A DNA stretch of 64,000 nt from Pelorhabdus rhamnosifermentans (GTDB taxonomy: Bacteria; Bacillota; Negativicutes; UMGS1260): positions 1 through 64,000 of the forward strand of contig NZ_JAHGVE010000023.1 in the NCBI RefSeq assembly GCF_018835585.1. Reading direction: 5' to 3'. Numbering within the stretch: position 1 is the first letter of the stretch; every line of letters starts with the position of its first letter. The position numbers were made by a program, and so were the translations under genes. A model generated the notes under the pieces. It did no database searches. It saw nothing but the letters and a program-made list of their open reading frames with translations, and was not told where the DNA came from. Positions 44,814 to 54,654 of this stretch are shown here, one piece after another.

Positions 44814-45805
44814 GCACTATAGCAATTCCGAAACTGAAATTAGTAGAAATTCTTGACAAAATTAAAGAAAGCTATTTACTTGTTGCTCCGGTAAGAAATC
44901 AAGGTATATTGGATTTCGCAGTAGTAAAAGAGGCCGCTGAGATTGAATTATCCAATGACATCGCTTATAAATCACCCAAGGAATATCTCTTTCCTCAGGT
45001 TGAAAAAATATTGCGTTTTACAAGTGAGGGAGGTCTAACTCCCAGTGAGGAAGTACCACAGACTGTTCTATTGGGAATCAAGCCTTGTGACCTGGAAGCG
45101 ATTAAAATAATGTCAGCAGTATTTACTACAGGAAAATATATAGATACGGGTTTTGCAAATAGACTGGAGAAAACGATTCTGGTTGGTTTGGGTTGTACGG
45201 AGGAAAAATCCGCGTGTTTTTGTGATGAAAGAACTGTGGATAAGGCGTTATCAAAAGATTGCGATGTATTTCTTACTGATAGGGGTAATTATTATGCCGC
45301 AGAGATTTTCAGCCAAAAAGGGCAGAAACTTTTGGATGGTTTTTGCTTAGAAATTATCAATGACGGCGAAAGAGTAAAAGAAATTCAGCAAGGTTTGTTA
45401 GAAATAAACGCTGAAGAAAATGATTTATTCAATAAGATAGACTGGGAGCGGCTTACGGAAAAGTGTTTAGGCTGCGGAATATGTACCTATATCTGTCCAA
45501 CCTGCCATTGCTTTGAATTTAAGGATGTAGTAGAAAAAAAGGGCGCCGTAACAAGATACAAATGTTGGGACAGTTGCATGTATCCACGGTTTACATTGCA
45601 CGCCTCCGGACATAATCCCCGAGAATCGAAGCAAGACAGATACCGCCAGAGAGTCTTGCATAAATATCTTTATGTTAAGCAGAATTTCGGCTATACCGCC
45701 TGTACTGGGTGTGGCCGGTGTATTAGAAGCTGTCCGGTCGGAATGAATATTCATTCCGTGGTAAAAGAGATCAATAACATTCTTAACGTAAAGGGAGAAA
45801 ATTAA
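44810..45805 (+). CDS. flxB: FlxB-like (AsrA-type) iron-sulfur subunit
   Basis: 331 aa similar to anaerobic sulfite reductase subunit A and FlxB: GIKPCDLEAIKIM, GCTEEKSACFCDE, then two [4Fe-4S] motifs (CLGCGICTYICPTCHC near residue 222 and CTGCGRCIRSCPVG near 302). GTG 44810 overlaps the flxC stop (GTGA). It transfers electrons from the FlxA flavin to FlxC/FlxD. Confidence 0.82.
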   Translation: MSTIAIPKLKLVEILDKIKESYLLVAPVRNQGILDFAVVKEAAEIELSNDIAYKSPKEYLFPQVEKILRFTSEGGLTPSEEVPQTVLLGIKPCDLEAIKIMSAVFTTGKYIDTGFANRLEKTILVGLGCTEEKSACFCDERTVDKALSKDCDVFLTDRGNYYAAEIFSQKGQKLLDGFCLEIINDGERVKEIQQGLLEINAEENDLFNKIDWERLTEKCLGCGICTYICPTCHCFEFKDVVEKKGAVTRYKCWDSCMYPRFTLHASGHNPRESKQDRYRQRVLHKYLYVKQNFGYTACTGCGRCIRSCPVGMNIHSVVKEINNILNVKGEN

Positions 45806-46639
45806 ATGAATAGTCCATATACACCCCAGAAGGCTGAAATTGTGGATATTATTCAGGAAACAACATCTGATCTTGACATTAAAACCTTTCGAATTAAGTT
45901 TGCTACCGGGGAAGAAATGAATTTTTTACCCGGCCAGTTTGTAGAACTTTCGATACCGGGAATCGGCGAAGCTCCGTTTGGGTTTGCTTCTTCACCTAAA
46001 AATAAGGAATTTATTGAATTGACAATAAAAAGGGTGGGACATTTGACCGATGCTCTTCACAGTATGGCGGTGGGGTCTACAGTCTGGATAAGAGGACCTT
46101 TTGGTAATCATTTCCCCCTGAAAGAACTGGAAAAAAGTAAAATATTAATTATTGCCGGCGGATTAGGTTTGTCGCCGCTCCGTCCGCTCATTTTAACCAT
46201 GTTGGATGATGAGAACCGTAACAAGTATTGTGATATTCAAATGCTGATCGCCGCCAGGAGTACCCAGGATTTCTCGTATAGGAGAGACTTTGCGAAGTGG
46301 CGGAAGGTAAAAGATACGAAAGTATTACTGACCATTGATCGGGCTGAAAACGGTTGGGATGGTCTAGTAGGTTTTCCCCATAATCTTGTTGCCGATTTGG
46401 ATATTGATTACCAGAACACCTACGGCGTTTTCTGTGGACCTCCAGTGATGATTAAAGCGGTATCAAACAAACTTATTGAGCTTGGAATGCCCAAAAGTAA
46501 AATACTGACGACGCTGGAAATGCGAATGACCTGTGGCGTAGGTAAATGTGGTAAATGTAATATTGGGCACAGTTATGTCTGTGTTGATGGTCCCGTATAT
46601 AGGTTGGATCAACTCTCGAGTATGCCTAATGAGTACTAG
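45806..46639 (+). CDS. flxA: FlxA-like NAD(P)H:FAD oxidoreductase subunit
   Basis: 277 aa of the ferredoxin-NADP reductase/PyrK/AsrB type: FLPGQFVELSIPG for FAD, IIAGGLGLSPLRPLI for NAD(P), and a C-terminal [2Fe-2S] motif MTCGVGKCGKCNIG...YVCVDGP. It is the NADH entry point of the Flx module. It begins one base after flxB ends. Together flxDCBA beside metVF imply that NADH feeds methylene-THF reduction. Confidence 0.88.
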   Translation: MNSPYTPQKAEIVDIIQETTSDLDIKTFRIKFATGEEMNFLPGQFVELSIPGIGEAPFGFASSPKNKEFIELTIKRVGHLTDALHSMAVGSTVWIRGPFGNHFPLKELEKSKILIIAGGLGLSPLRPLILTMLDDENRNKYCDIQMLIAARSTQDFSYRRDFAKWRKVKDTKVLLTIDRAENGWDGLVGFPHNLVADLDIDYQNTYGVFCGPPVMIKAVSNKLIELGMPKSKILTTLEMRMTCGVGKCGKCNIGHSYVCVDGPVYRLDQLSSMPNEY

Positions 46640-46787
46640 TATTGGGAATCATTTACTGGCTTTGCTATCTTTACAGGGACAATAAAAAATCGGAAGATTT
46701 CAGCAATTCAATAATGAAAGGAGGCTAAAAGACTTACTTCATTTTTTTTGCGATCCTTGATCTGATAAAATGAGGAGGAAAGACTTT

Positions 46788-48464
46788 ATGTTTAAAAGTA
46801 ATATTGAAATTGCGCAGAGTACGCAAATAAAACCAATCGGCGAAGTTGCAGCGAGTATTGGTATTGAAAAAGATTATTTGGAATTATACGGAAATTATAA
46901 AGCGAAGGTAGATTACAATTTGCTTGAAAAAATGAAAAATAAGCCGGACGGCAAGCTAATTCTGGTAACAGCCATAACGCCAACTCCGGCTGGAGAAGGA
47001 AAAACCACTACTTCAGTTGGCGTAGGCGACGCTTTGAAAAAAATCGGCAAAAAAACCGTTATTGCTTTAAGAGAACCTTCCTTAGGCCCGGTATTTGGTA
47101 TTAAAGGGGGGGCAGCGGGTGGCGGCTATGCCCAGGTAGTACCCATGGAGGATATCAACCTTCATTTTACAGGTGATTTTCATGCGATCACTTCAGCCAA
47201 TAATCTTTTAGCTGCCATGTTAGATAACCATATATTCCAAGGAAATGCACTGAATATTGATGTACGCCGAATTATTTGGAAAAGATGTCTGGATATGAAT
47301 GACAGACAGTTAAGATATGTAGTAGATGGACTTAATGGAAAAGCCAACGGATTGCCGCGCGAGGACGGTTTTGAAATTACAGTCGCATCTGAAATAATGG
47401 CCATATTATGCTTGGCCAGAGACCTTGATCATCTTAAAGAAAAACTAAAAAATGTCATCGTTGCTTTTACAAGGGATGACAAGCCAATTACCGCAGGACA
47501 GTTAAAGGCTGAAGGAGCCATGGCGGCGCTACTTAAAGATGCACTGAAACCAAATCTTGTACAAACTTTAGAACATACCCCGGCGTTTATTCATGGTGGT
47601 CCGTTTGCTAATATTGCTCATGGCTGCAATAGTATCATGGCAACAAAACTGGCTCTTAAACTGGCCGATTATGTTGTTACGGAAGCAGGATTCGGCGCAG
47701 ATCTTGGCGCAGAAAAGTTCCTTGACATCAAGTGTCGTATAGCTGGTATAAAACCATCGGCCGTTATCGTCGTCGCAACTGTTAGAGCATTAAAGATGCA
47801 TGGCGGTGTCCAGAAAGCGGATTTGGAGATAGAAAATCTGGAAGCTCTTGAGAAAGGACTGCCAAACCTCCTGAAGCATGTTGAAAACATGACGGTGAAA
47901 TTTGGGCTTCCTGCTGTTGTTGCCATAAACAGGTTCCCGAATGATACGGAAGCGGAATTAAAACTTATTGAGATTCAATGTAAAAAATTAGGAGTCCATG
48001 TGGCACTTTCCGAAGTCTGGGGAAAAGGTTCCGCAGGCGGCGAAGAATTGGCTAAAGAAGTTGTAAGGCTAGTTGAGCAGGGGGAAAACAAGTTTCATTG
48101 TTTATATGAAGATAGCATGACAATAAAAGAGAAAATTGAGACGGTAGTAAAAGAAATTTATGGAGGAGACGGTGCTGATTTCGCGCCTGCCGCACTAAAG
48201 GGACTGGCTGATTTGCAAAGCCTTGGTTTTGAAAATTTGCCAATATGTATGGCTAAGACCCAGTATTCCTTTTCGGATGATCCGAAGAAATTAGGCGCGC
48301 CCAAAGGCTTTAGAGTTGCAGTTAAAAATATTAAAGTTTCCGCCGGCGCCGGTTTTGTAGTAGTGTATACAGGCGATATTATGACAATGCCGGGGTTGCC
48401 AAAGGTTCCATCAGCTGAAAAAATTGATGTCGATTCCAAGGGAAAAATTTCTGGACTTTTCTAA
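46788..48464 (+). CDS. fhs: Formate-tetrahydrofolate ligase
   Basis: ATP-dependent formation of 10-formyl-THF, the first folate step of the methyl branch. It is 558 aa with the P-loop [53 protein letters not shown] and [14 protein letters not shown] 46788 has GAGGAGG upstream; the reading frame extends 6 codons further without a site. The 148 bp before it holds no promoter I can identify. Confidence 0.96.
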   Translation: MFKSNIEIAQSTQIKPIGEVAASIGIEKDYLELYGNYKAKVDYNLLEKMKNKPDGKLILVTAITPTPAGEGKTTTSVGVGDALKKIGKKTVIALREPSLGPVFGIKGGAAGGGYAQVVPMEDINLHFTGDFHAITSANNLLAAMLDNHIFQGNALNIDVRRIIWKRCLDMNDRQLRYVVDGLNGKANGLPREDGFEITVASEIMAILCLARDLDHLKEKLKNVIVAFTRDDKPITAGQLKAEGAMAALLKDALKPNLVQTLEHTPAFIHGGPFANIAHGCNSIMATKLALKLADYVVTEAGFGADLGAEKFLDIKCRIAGIKPSAVIVVATVRALKMHGGVQKADLEIENLEALEKGLPNLLKHVENMTVKFGLPAVVAINRFPNDTEAELKLIEIQCKKLGVHVALSEVWGKGSAGGEELAKEVVRLVEQGENKFHCLYEDSMTIKEKIETVVKEIYGGDGADFAPAALKGLADLQSLGFENLPICMAKTQYSFSDDPKKLGAPKGFRVAVKNIKVSAGAGFVVVYTGDIMTMPGLPKVPSAEKIDVDSKGKISGLF

Positions 48465-48680
48465 GCATGAATAATTCAAATTTTACCCTTACGGAAATAA
48501 CTGGTATATATTATCCAATATGCCGTTAGTCATGATGAGGTAGTGCATAAGGAATTTAACGTTAATACTATCGCACTGTACCAATGATAATTATAGCAAG
48601 TCAGTTTTCTATTGTGTAAAGTGTAAGTAGTATTAATTAAGTAATAAAAATACTTATTAAAAGACAAGGGAGGAGATAGT

Positions 48681-49301
48681 ATGAGTAAGATTGATATTGC
48701 AAAAGCGGTAAACGACTTGGACGAAGACTTAGTAATAGATGGTGTTAAAGCCCAAATTACTGAAGGGGTACCAGCAATAGAAATTCTTGCCCAGCTACAG
48801 GAAGGAATGGAAGGAGTAGGAAAATTATATGAGGCTGGCGACTATTATCTGTCGGAGCTTATCATGTCAGCTGAGGTTTTTTCCAATGCTGCTAATCTTT
48901 TGGGGTCAGCACTTGCTGATAGTGGGAACGACAAAAAAATTGGTACAGTAATATTAGGCACAGTAAAAGATGATATCCATGATATTGGTAAAAATATCGT
49001 TTCCACTATATTAAGCTGTAACGGCTTTAAAGTGGTTGATGTAGGGGTAGACGTACCGATTGAAACTTTTTTGGCAGAAATTGAAAAGAGCAAACCACAA
49101 GTAGTTGGTCTGTTTTGCCTTTTAACTACTGCATTTGACGCAATGAAAGACACGGTTGCTGCAATTAAAGCTTCCGGTGCATCAGCTACCGTTTTAGTTG
49201 GTGGTGGACCAGTAGATGAAAGTGTGGCAAGATGGTGTGCAGCCGATGGATATTGTAAAAATGCTTATGACGCAGTAGAGATGTCCAAAAAAGCTGTCTG
49301 A
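48681..49301 (+). CDS. Corrinoid protein (MtgC/OdmA-like)
   Basis: 206 aa with a helical cap (residues 1-85) and a B12-binding domain bearing the base-off motif DDIHDIGKNIV (DxHxxG, residue about 95) and the GG motif VLVGGGPVDES near 175. It carries a methyl group on cobalt between a substrate methyltransferase and a THF methyltransferase. It lies before a URO-D methyltransferase gene and needs reactivation by RACo. AAGGGAGGAG precedes ATG 48681. The 216 bp upstream shows no cobalamin riboswitch that I can recognise. Confidence 0.92.
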   Translation: MSKIDIAKAVNDLDEDLVIDGVKAQITEGVPAIEILAQLQEGMEGVGKLYEAGDYYLSELIMSAEVFSNAANLLGSALADSGNDKKIGTVILGTVKDDIHDIGKNIVSTILSCNGFKVVDVGVDVPIETFLAEIEKSKPQVVGLFCLLTTAFDAMKDTVAAIKASGASATVLVGGGPVDESVARWCAADGYCKNAYDAVEMSKKAV

Positions 49302-49447
49302 ATAAATAATCAGAATATAACTCTGGCAAGAGAAAGCGAAAGCCCTGGAGATTAAATAGCCCTCCAATGCTATCATAACGTTCTTATCGGGCTGACATCA
49401 AGCCACCCGTTGATGGATGGTATCGTGATTATTAAAGGAGTGATATC

Positions 49448-50557
49448 ATGAAAACAACACAAGAACTGCTTTTAGAACGTAAGACACGGGTTAATAAAGC
49501 GATTGCCTTGGAAAAAACTGACCGGACCCCGTTGATACTGATGATGGATGCTTTTTGCGCCAAGCATGTCGGTGTAAAAATGGCTGATTTCTGTAAAAAT
49601 CTGAAAGCCTCTAATGCGGTTATGTTGGAGTCAGCAAAAAGATTGGGTGACTTTACTGGGATAAATGCTGCCTTTGGCGCCGGGACTTTATTCCCCATCA
49701 TGTTTTGTGCAAAAGCGAAATTGCCTGGACGTGAACTGCCTGATGATGCTCTCTGGCAGCTTGATGAGCGTGAAGTAATGACTATAGATGATTATGACAC
49801 TATTATCAATAAAGGATGGGAGCCTTTCTTACAAGACTATCTTGTAAACAGATTAAGTTATCCGCTAGACGAAGCTATGAAAGAACTAACTGAAGTTCCC
49901 CAATTGGTTAAAAATTTCGAAGACGCCGGTTATTTGGTATATAGTCCGGTGGTAGCAATTACAGTGAATGAATATCTCAGTGGCGGGCGTTCGATGCCCA
50001 AGTTTATGAGAGATTTATTTAAAATGCCTGATAAGGTGGAAGCAGTTCTTGATGTAATTCAAGAAGAAAATAATGAATCGTTGCGACAACAAATACGGGC
50101 AACGAAGGCTTCTGTAGTGTTTCTTTCTCCAGCTCGGGGAGCTAGTGAGTTTTTCTCACCGAAACTTTGGGAACGGTTTGTTTGGAAATACTTAAAGGGA
50201 TCAATAGAAGTAATTATTGAAGAGGGAGCGGCAGCTGATATTCATATCGACTCAAATTGGGGACGGGATCTTGAGTTTTTCCGCTCGCTTCCTAAAGGAA
50301 AATGCGTATTTGAAACCGATAGCAGTACTGATATCTATAAAGTGAAAGAAGTTCTGGGCGGACATATGTGCATCAAAGGTGATGTACCAGCTCAAAAACT
50401 GGCGCTTGGAACTCCTGATGAAGTTTATGATTACTGCACTAGATTAATTAAGGATATGGGTACGGGTTTTATTCTATCTTCTGGTTGCTCGATACCACCT
50501 AATGCCAAAGTGGAAAATGTAAAAGCGATGATTGCTGCAGTTACGGGAAATATGTAA
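49448..50557 (+). CDS. URO-D-family corrinoid methyltransferase (MT I type)
   Basis: 369 aa of the uroporphyrinogen decarboxylase superfamily in its methyltransferase branch: HIDSNWGRDLEFFRSLPKG, GDVPAQKLALGTPDEV, and SSGCSIPPNAKVENVKAM, where His/Cys can bind the catalytic zinc. Family members transfer methyl groups from methanol, methylamines or methoxy-aromatics to a corrinoid protein. The substrate here is unknown; the O-demethylase type is a reasonable guess. It is 147 bp after its corrinoid partner. Confidence 0.85.
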   Translation: MKTTQELLLERKTRVNKAIALEKTDRTPLILMMDAFCAKHVGVKMADFCKNLKASNAVMLESAKRLGDFTGINAAFGAGTLFPIMFCAKAKLPGRELPDDALWQLDEREVMTIDDYDTIINKGWEPFLQDYLVNRLSYPLDEAMKELTEVPQLVKNFEDAGYLVYSPVVAITVNEYLSGGRSMPKFMRDLFKMPDKVEAVLDVIQEENNESLRQQIRATKASVVFLSPARGASEFFSPKLWERFVWKYLKGSIEVIIEEGAAADIHIDSNWGRDLEFFRSLPKGKCVFETDSSTDIYKVKEVLGGHMCIKGDVPAQKLALGTPDEVYDYCTRLIKDMGTGFILSSGCSIPPNAKVENVKAMIAAVTGNM

Positions 50558-50624
50558 TTTCAAAATTAGGAAACCGATATTGGTGACAGATAAACACAGA
50601 GGTGTGTAGGAGGGCATTAAATAC

Positions 50625-51251
50625 ATGTTAATGGAGAAAAATTGTACGAATTTTATTGAGGTACTGGCTTCGTCAGCGCCAGTACCTGGTGGAGGTGGGG
50701 CTTCTGCTTATGTTGGCGTTATTGGCATGGCCCTCGGAAGCATGGTCGCCAATCTTACACTAGGTAAGAAGAAGTATGACGACGTGCAAGCTGATATTAA
50801 GAATTTACTGAGTAAAGCTGATGATATCCAGAAAACACTAATGGATTTAGTTGAAAAGGATGCGGAAGTTTTTGAACCTCTTTCAAAAGCATATGGACTA
50901 CCTAACAACAACGATGAAGAAAGGCTATATAAGAATAAGCGAATGGAAGACTGCTTAAAACTTGCTTGTAGCGTGCCGATAAAAATTATGGAAACAGCAG
51001 TGGAGGCCATTATTCTTCAGGAAGAACTGGCAGAAAAGGGGACCAAAATAGCGCTAAGTGATGTAGGTGTGGGGGTACTTTTCTGTAAATCAGCTTTAAT
51101 GGGAGCAAGCTTAAATGTGTTTATCAATACCAAGCTGATGAAGGACAGAATTTATGCAGAAGAGATAAATGCAGGTGTTGAAAAAATGCTTGAAGCATCC
51201 GGAAAACGCGCTGACGCAGTGTATGAAAAAGTATTGAAGAGTCTTAAATAG
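50625..51251 (+). CDS. fchA: Methenyl-tetrahydrofolate cyclohydrolase
   Basis: 208 aa of the FTCD/FchA family: SSAPVPGGGGASAYVGVIGMA at the N terminus, VANLTLGKKKYDDV, and a helical body with DAVYEKVLKSL at the end. It converts 10-formyl-THF to methenyl-THF. TAGGAGGG lies 10 nt before ATG 50625. It sits between the methyltransferase and folD; because folD usually has cyclohydrolase activity too, it may be partly redundant. Confidence 0.9.
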   Translation: MLMEKNCTNFIEVLASSAPVPGGGGASAYVGVIGMALGSMVANLTLGKKKYDDVQADIKNLLSKADDIQKTLMDLVEKDAEVFEPLSKAYGLPNNNDEERLYKNKRMEDCLKLACSVPIKIMETAVEAIILQEELAEKGTKIALSDVGVGVLFCKSALMGASLNVFINTKLMKDRIYAEEINAGVEKMLEASGKRADAVYEKVLKSLK

Positions 51252-51313
51252 TGCTTGCGATAAATCAGGATTTAAATTAATAATCTAAATTTACTGCAGC
51301 GGGAGGAAAATAA

Positions 51314-52165
51314 ATGACGGTTATTATGAAAGGCTCTGAGGTCATAAACGCAATGAAAGAAAAAATGATCATTGAGGTTGGGGAGCTTAAAAATAAAGGG
51401 GTTATCCCCGGACTCGGTATTATTCGGCTTGGAGTTAAGCCTCCTGATCTGGCCTATGAAAAAGGTGCAATTAAACGGGCGGAAAGTGTTGGCATTAACT
51501 GTAAAGTTTTTGAATATCCTGAAACAATAGCGCAGGCTGAGCTTATTCATGAAATTAGCAAAATAAATGCGGATAAAGCCATTCATGGAATACTACTGTT
51601 TCGGCCATTACCTAAACAGATTGATGAGAGAATAATTAAGCATATAATAAGTCCAGAAAAAGACATTGACTGCTTAAATCCAATAAATGTTGCTAAGGTT
51701 TTTTCGGGCGATGAAAGTGGTTTTGCGCCTTGTACGCCCACAGCAGTTATGGAACTGCTGGAATATTATAAAATATCTGTAGAAGGAAAAAAAGTCGTTG
51801 TGATCGGGAGAAGCTTGGTTGTAGGAAAACCTTTGGCCATGATGCTTTTAAAGAAAAATGCTACGGTTACAATCTGTCATACTAGAACGCGTAATCTAAA
51901 AGAACTGTGTAGAGAGGCAGAAATTCTCATTGCTGCGGCGGGAAAAGCAAAAATGATAACTGCCGATTTTATATCACAGGGAGGTATTGTTATTGATGTA
52001 GGCATCAACATGGATCAGGTAGGGAAACTGTGCGGCGATGTAGATTATGAAGGTGCAGTAAACAATGTATCTTATATAACTCCTGTACCTGGCGGTGTTG
52101 GAACTGTAACATCATCTGTTCTTGCAAAGCATGTAATTAGAGGAGCAAGCGCTGGGTTATTGTAA
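51314..52165 (+). CDS. folD: Methylene-THF dehydrogenase/methenyl-THF cyclohydrolase
   Basis: 283 aa: PDLAYEKGAIKRAE with the catalytic Tyr/Lys, DIDCLNPIN, PCTPTAVMELLEYY, GRSLVVGKPLAMML (cofactor fold), and TPVPGGVGTVTSSVLAKH. It reduces methenyl-THF to methylene-THF with NAD(P)H. GGGAGGAAAAT precedes ATG 51314. It completes fhs-fchA-folD-metVF in one direction. Confidence 0.95.
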   Translation: MTVIMKGSEVINAMKEKMIIEVGELKNKGVIPGLGIIRLGVKPPDLAYEKGAIKRAESVGINCKVFEYPETIAQAELIHEISKINADKAIHGILLFRPLPKQIDERIIKHIISPEKDIDCLNPINVAKVFSGDESGFAPCTPTAVMELLEYYKISVEGKKVVVIGRSLVVGKPLAMMLLKKNATVTICHTRTRNLKELCREAEILIAAAGKAKMITADFISQGGIVIDVGINMDQVGKLCGDVDYEGAVNNVSYITPVPGGVGTVTSSVLAKHVIRGASAGLL

Positions 52166-52209
52166 AACAATTACGAGAGGCTGAAAATAGAGTGAAAGCA
52201 TACATGTTA

Positions 52210-52446
52210 TTAATTAACCAACAACCTGACATCTACTTCTGCTCCGATCAACAAACGATCACTGTTTGCTGGAATATCAAGCAAGGCGTTGGCAGATAGC
52301 ATGCCTGATAACATACCATTTCCCTGAAATCCCATCGGTTCAGCAAAAACACGCTGATAACATTCTTCAAGATGAATACGATTTTTATCTTCTAATTGAG
52401 TTTTTTCCAACAACATTGTTAGAGCACCTTCTAGTAATAATGCCAC
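52210..52446 (-). pseudogene. MoeA C-terminal fragment
   Basis: A 78-aa minus-strand frame whose last 45 residues (FAEPMGFQGNGMLSGMLSAN then ALLDIPANSDRLLIGAEVDV) match domain IV of molybdopterin molybdenumtransferase MoeA, where the usual form is G-QGSGMLSSL-KANAL-IP----L-AG--VEV. A full MoeA is about 400 aa, so most of the gene is gone. GGGAG lies 8 nt before a GTG start, so a short product is possible. It lies next to the molybdo/tungsto formate dehydrogenase genes. The rest of the 52166-52621 gap shows no supported feature. Confidence 0.65.
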
Positions 52447-52621
52447 TTTCCCATCTCCCTAAAATGTATAAATTTACCTATAATTTAGCATGGATTGTAT
52501 TTAAAAGTAAAGAAAAATGAAATAAAACCCTAAGCAAAGTGTCCACAGTCAGAATCAGAACACATGATCATAATGCGGGCGAGTACAGAATGCCGCTGTT
52601 CAATGAAAGAAGGCAACTATA

Positions 52622-53209
52622 ATGAGTACTAACCTGAATGCATTTGTCGTGGCCGATCCCAATAAGTGTATTGGCTGTAAGGTTTGTGAAGTGGCTTGTT
52701 CCGTGGCTCACACTGATAAGGAGTTTGTTACTGCGGGGATGATCGACACTCCGTTGATTGCCAAATTATATCTGGTCAAGACACTGGCAGTGACGATGCC
52801 CGTCCAATGCCGCCAGTGTGAAAATGCGCCTTGTGCCCAAGTATGCCCTGTGGCGGCGATTACCCAAATCAATGACAGAATTGTGATTGATGAAACCGAT
52901 TGTATTGGCTGTAAAACTTGTCTGATGGTTTGTCCTTTCGGAGCAATAGATATTGTTCCGGTGTATAGAGACGGCGAGATGGTCAGTCAAAGCACGCTGA
53001 AGGTGAAAACTGCAGAAGGCTTTGTGGAAAAAGAACGGGTTGTGGCCAGTAAATGCGACTTGTGCGCAGGTAGGAGCACTAGTCCAGCCTGTGTCACGGC
53101 ATGTCCGGAAAAAGCATTGGAAATGATCGTACCCAAACAGGAAAAGAAACAACGTAATGTGGATGCGGCGGTTAATTTGCTGAACTATGTAAAGAAATTT
53201 GTTGAATAA
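52622..53209 (+). CDS. hycB: HycB-like four-cluster ferredoxin subunit
   Basis: 195 aa with four [4Fe-4S] motifs: CIGCKVCEVACS, CRQCENAPCAQVCP, CIGCKTCLMVCP and CDLCAGRSTSPACVTACP. This HycB/CooF-type protein wires electrons between the hydrogenase and the formate dehydrogenase of a hydrogen-dependent CO2 reductase. It is the first gene of the cluster, and its stop is followed by the hydA region. Confidence 0.9.
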   Translation: MSTNLNAFVVADPNKCIGCKVCEVACSVAHTDKEFVTAGMIDTPLIAKLYLVKTLAVTMPVQCRQCENAPCAQVCPVAAITQINDRIVIDETDCIGCKTCLMVCPFGAIDIVPVYRDGEMVSQSTLKVKTAEGFVEKERVVASKCDLCAGRSTSPACVTACPEKALEMIVPKQEKKQRNVDAAVNLLNYVKKFVE

Positions 53210-53247
53210 TGAACGAGATCAGATTCATGACAACAGGAGGACTTAGC

Positions 53248-54654
53248 ATGGATGAAGATATTGTCCGTATGACTACGGCAGATGTCGCTCGCATTATTCA
53301 TATTGATCAGGAACTGTGTACAGGGTGTCAGCGCTGCGTAGCAATTTGCCCAGTCGATGCCATTAAAGGTCAAAAAGGACAGCCACAGACAATTTGTCAA
53401 GAACGCTGCGTTGCCTGTGGTCAGTGCGTTCAAATTTGCAGTGCCTATGCTTCTATCTTTGACGAGGATATCGCGCCACGTGAACAAAAAATTGCGGAAC
53501 GCGGGCTGCTTTCGTCAGTGAAAGAACCGTTATTCGCATCATACAACTGCGGCGATGCGCTAAAAGTCAAAGCTGCTCTGGCTGATTCTCAACTGTTCAC
53601 AATGGTACAGTGCGCTCCTGCCGTTCGGGTAGCAATTGCGGAAGAATTCGGTCTACCTTGGGGTAGCCTAGTACCTGGGAAAATAGCGGCGGCGTTAAGA
53701 AAACTTGGTTGTAACAGGGTTTACGACACAAATTTTGCCGCTGATCTGACGATTATGGAAGAAGGTTCCGAACTCATTCAGCGAGTGACTGCTGGTGGCA
53801 CGTTGCCGATGTTCACTTCCTGCTGTCCCGCCTGGGTGAAGTATGTCGAGCAGACCTATCCGGAATTAATTCCCCATCTTTCGAGTTGCAAGTCACCGCA
53901 ACAAATGGCCGGTGCGATATTCAAGACTTATGGCACGAAAGTCGATAGGGTAGAGGCGGAGCGGGTTTTTAGCATTTCAGTTATGCCCTGCACTTGCAAA
54001 AAATTCGAATGTGGTCGACCGGAAATGGATGATAGTGGTTATCGCGATGTAGACGTGGTCATTACAACGCGAGAACTGGCGCAATTAATTAAAGATGCCG
54101 AAATCGACTTTCTCCATTTACCGGAGGAAGAATTCGACAAACCGCTGGGGACTTACACCGGAGCGGCCAGCCTCTTCGGTGTGTCTGGTGGGGTTATGGA
54201 GGCCGCGCTGCGTACCAGTTATAAATTGATTACCAGGGAATCGATACCGGAGATCAGCATCCGTTCTGTCCGTGGCGGCGCGGGGATACGTAAGGCCAGT
54301 GTAAAAGTTGGTAACTGGACATTGAAAGTTGTCGTTGTATCAGGTCTTAAGAATGCGAAGACGGTTATGGAGCAAATTAAGGCAGGTAAGGCTGATTTTC
54401 AGTTTATGGAAGTTATGTGTTGTCCAGCTGGCTGTGTGAGCGGAGGCGGCCAACCAAAGGTTCTCCTGCCATCCGACAGGCCCGGCGCTTATGTTGGCAG
54501 AGCGGCGAATACATATGCTCATGATGAAAATTTGCGAATACGAGAATCTCATAATAATCCGGATGTTCAAAAGCTTTATAAGTTTTTTTTGGGAGAACCG
54601 CTGGGACATGAATCACATCATTTGTTACATACCCAATATACGTCGAGAAAATAA
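53248..54654 (+). CDS. hydA2: [FeFe] hydrogenase subunit of HDCR
   Basis: 468 aa: two N-terminal [4Fe-4S] motifs (CTGCQRCVAICPVD, CVACGQCVQICSAY), then the H-cluster domain with FTSCCPAWVKYVE, MPCTCKKFECGRPEM and EVMCCPAGCVSGGGQP, all cluster ligands present. It oxidises H2 or makes it. ATG 53248 is chosen because AGGAGG lies 9 nt upstream; the frame from 53209 has no site. Size and gene order match HydA2 of the Acetobacterium HDCR. The residue after MPCT is Cys where Ala or Ser is usual. Confidence 0.92.
   Translation: MDEDIVRMTTADVARIIHIDQELCTGCQRCVAICPVDAIKGQKGQPQTICQERCVACGQCVQICSAYASIFDEDIAPREQKIAERGLLSSVKEPLFASYNCGDALKVKAALADSQLFTMVQCAPAVRVAIAEEFGLPWGSLVPGKIAAALRKLGCNRVYDTNFAADLTIMEEGSELIQRVTAGGTLPMFTSCCPAWVKYVEQTYPELIPHLSSCKSPQQMAGAIFKTYGTKVDRVEAERVFSISVMPCTCKKFECGRPEMDDSGYRDVDVVITTRELAQLIKDAEIDFLHLPEEEFDKPLGTYTGAASLFGVSGGVMEAALRTSYKLITRESIPEISIRSVRGGAGIRKASVKVGNWTLKVVVVSGLKNAKTVMEQIKAGKADFQFMEVMCCPAGCVSGGGQPKVLLPSDRPGAYVGRAANTYAHDENLRIRESHNNPDVQKLYKFFLGEPLGHESHHLLHTQYTSRK

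Noticed and set aside
48465-49447. Cobalamin riboswitch near the corrinoid protein gene
   Set aside because: No recognisable B12-box or its usual stem arrangement in either intergenic region.
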